Shown here: positions 4,874-5,954 of the stretch, in pieces | Layout of the letters: every line of letters begins with the position of its first letter | Numbering within the stretch: position 1 is the stretch's first letter | Notes under the pieces: generated by a model | Told to the model about the DNA's origin: nothing | What the model saw: the letters and a program-made list of their open reading frames with translations, nothing else | Database searches by the model: none | Source: Bacteroidetes bacterium 4572_114 | GTDB lineage: Bacteria > Bacteroidota > Bacteroidia > Bacteroidales > 4484-276 | Direction: 5' to 3' | NCBI GenBank assembly: GCA_002254335.1 | Contig: NIVA01000124.1 | Location: 1 to 5,954 of the forward strand | Length of the DNA: 5,954 nucleotides | Translations under genes and position numbers: made by a program

Positions 4874-4943
4874 TTAATTCAGGAGCACGCCGGTATTTTT
4901 AGGATCACAGGAAGATGCCCATGGCTGGAAACCTGGAAGGTCT
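4860..4943. repeat. 84-bp element with 15-bp perfect terminal inverted repeats
   Basis: AGACCTTCCAGGTTT (4860-4874) and AAACCTGGAAGGTCT (4929-4943) are exact reverse complements with 54 bases between them. The size and terminal repeats are those of a small non-autonomous (MITE-like) or REP-type palindromic element. Similar ACCTGGAAGGTC words are common between genes in Bacteroidota, from memory. No obvious target-site duplication flanks it and the interior encodes nothing recognisable. Confidence 0.65.
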
Positions 4944-5026
4944 TTGTGCAATCCGATAAGTTTAAAACAGGTTCTAAAAATCTGTTAGATATTTCTAAAC
5001 CAGACTCTTTTCATTCCAATCAATCA
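4944..5026. other. Spacer downstream of the secreted-protein gene, no clear terminator
   Basis: This AT-rich stretch is the 3' flank of the minus-strand secreted-protein gene. A 5-bp AACAG/CTGTT inverted repeat (around 4965-4986) is the only pairing seen, too weak to call a terminator. Confidence 0.4.
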
Positions 5027-5954
5027 TTATTGGAGCACCAGTTTTTTAGTTGATGTTCCTATTGATGTTTCTATTTGCACAAAGTAAACCCCTTTCCCAA
5101 AGGTTGAGGTATTTATCTGTAACAACTTATCGCTGGTAGCTTTATCAAAAACTATCCGGCCAAAGTTATCCACAATCAAAATGTGTGTAATGTTCATGTT
5201 GGATCCTATGTTTACGAGGCCGGTTGCAGGATTTGGGTACATTGCTAGGTTAACTGCATTAATTTCATTAACAGAGGTAATAAGGGAAAATGGATCAGAA
5301 AATGATTCACACTCATCGTAAACCGCTGAAACCACCCAGGAATGTGTTCCAACAGGCACATTATAATCAATGTATCCGGTAAGCATAATGCTATCGGCAA
5401 TTAGTATTTCATCCCTGTAAACGTTATAGTACAATAATTCATTCACTGTACCGGCCCATTCGGGGTTTTTGGCTATTGGCATGAAGCCTTGTGCCGGCCC
5501 GTTGCCATCATCGTCGGTACCATCGTCCCAACGGATCGCCCCGTCAACCGTTGCAGGTGCTTCCCACGACAGGTTGACCGTAAATGCAGGTGATTCATAA
5601 CCTTCGAGATCAGTTGGCGGGGGCAATGGACAATCATCGTTAACAGTCAATGTAACCGGTACTTCAATAGTTGGAAAAATTATATCGTTGGAAGCGATAA
5701 TAATAGTGGCATAATAAATGCCTTCATCAAGGCCATCACTATTAACCATTACACTAACATCATCCACTTCGCCACCAGGGACTGAACCTGTGGAAGGATC
5801 AACTGACAGCCATTCAACCGGATTTTGTTTAGTTTCCATTTTAGCAACGTATTGGATTGTCATAGAGTAATCAAGTAATCCAAAGCCCTGGTTGCCAATT
5901 TCCATAATAGCATCATCCATACCTCCTATGTAAACAGTAAATTCGAAGCTGTCA
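5027..5954 (-). CDS. Secreted protein with T9SS type A sorting domain, C-terminal part
   Basis: The frame is open to the right edge, so this is the last 308 residues of a longer protein; numbering here starts at the internal Met encoded at 5920. Three modules are seen. Residues about 33-93 form an Ig-like beta-sandwich of the ASPM/SPD-2/Hydin or BACON type (WLSVDPSTGSVPGG, then GIYYATIIIASND and VPVTLTV). Residues about 98-207 form a fibronectin type III-like domain (PPTDLEG, VNLSWEAP, YYNVYRDE) containing an Asp-rich loop, WDDGTDDDGNGP (131-142), that could bind calcium. Residues about 222-297 form the Por secretion-tail domain, with MYPNPATGLVNI, FGRIVF and the end KGVYFVQI to TKKLVLQ. Such proteins pass through Sec and the type IX system and are released or anchored at the cell surface after tail cleavage. 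The catalytic or adhesive domain, if any, lies beyond the window. Confidence 0.9.
   Translation of the reverse strand, partial: DSFEFTVYIGGMDDAIMEIGNQGFGLLDYSMTIQYVAKMETKQNPVEWLSVDPSTGSVPGGEVDDVSVMVNSDGLDEGIYYATIIIASNDIIFPTIEVPVTLTVNDDCPLPPPTDLEGYESPAFTVNLSWEAPATVDGAIRWDDGTDDDGNGPAQGFMPIAKNPEWAGTVNELLYYNVYRDEILIADSIMLTGYIDYNVPVGTHSWVVSAVYDECESFSDPFSLITSVNEINAVNLAMYPNPATGLVNIGSNMNITHILIVDNFGRIVFDKATSDKLLQINTSTFGKGVYFVQIETSIGTSTKKLVLQ

Noticed and set aside
5918..5926. AGGAGGT followed by ATG (start at 5920) as a true gene start
   Set aside because: The frame stays open to the window edge with protein-like codons (EFTVYIGG). No signal peptide follows this Met, although a type IX cargo needs one. 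The Shine-Dalgarno match is coincidental coding sequence.
5945..5954. AGCTGTCA at the right edge as another copy of the operator motif
   Set aside because: It is only a half-site within the coding sequence of the secreted protein and is cut by the window edge.

Overview
The window reads as ordinary chromosome of a member of the Bacteroidota. The evidence is a C-terminal type IX secretion (Por) sorting domain, a DUF3127 protein of the Bacteroidota type, candidate promoters with the phylum's TAnnTTTG -7 element, and start codons that mostly lack Shine-Dalgarno sequences. Class and genus cannot be read from the sequence. Intergenic stretches are long and rich in repeats.

Layout from left to right. 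1-71 is a GC-rich palindromic element cut by the window edge. 206-1744 (+) encodes an AbgT-family inner-membrane transporter. 1745-2379 has no gene: it holds a structured dispersed element (about 1808-1966), a plain AT-rich stretch, and an exact tandem duplication of a 140-bp promoter/operator-like unit whose second copy ends at the next start codon. 2380-3156 (+) encodes an SDR-fold protein in which the catalytic Tyr and Lys are replaced. 3157-3336 holds a 31-bp direct repeat. 3337-3702 (-) encodes a DUF3127 protein with an SSB-like acidic tail. 3703-4030 holds a strict 8-bp purine-rich array followed by a polypyrimidine tract. 4031-4717 (-) encodes leucyl/phenylalanyl-tRNA-protein transferase (Aat). 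4718-5026 holds a 14-bp palindrome, a short C-terminal remnant of a probable outer-membrane beta-barrel gene and an 84-bp inverted-repeat element. 5027-5954 (-) is the C-terminal part of a secreted multidomain protein that runs off the right edge.

The five genes do not form an obvious pathway or operon; each appears to have its own long intergenic region. No defence system, CRISPR array, tRNA, rRNA, phage or transposase gene was seen. The most distinctive signals are regulatory or structural: the duplicated 140-bp unit with four CTGTC-W-GACAG palindromes spaced about 70 bp apart, the 8-bp array abutting the DUF3127 -7 box, and the structured element downstream of abgT.
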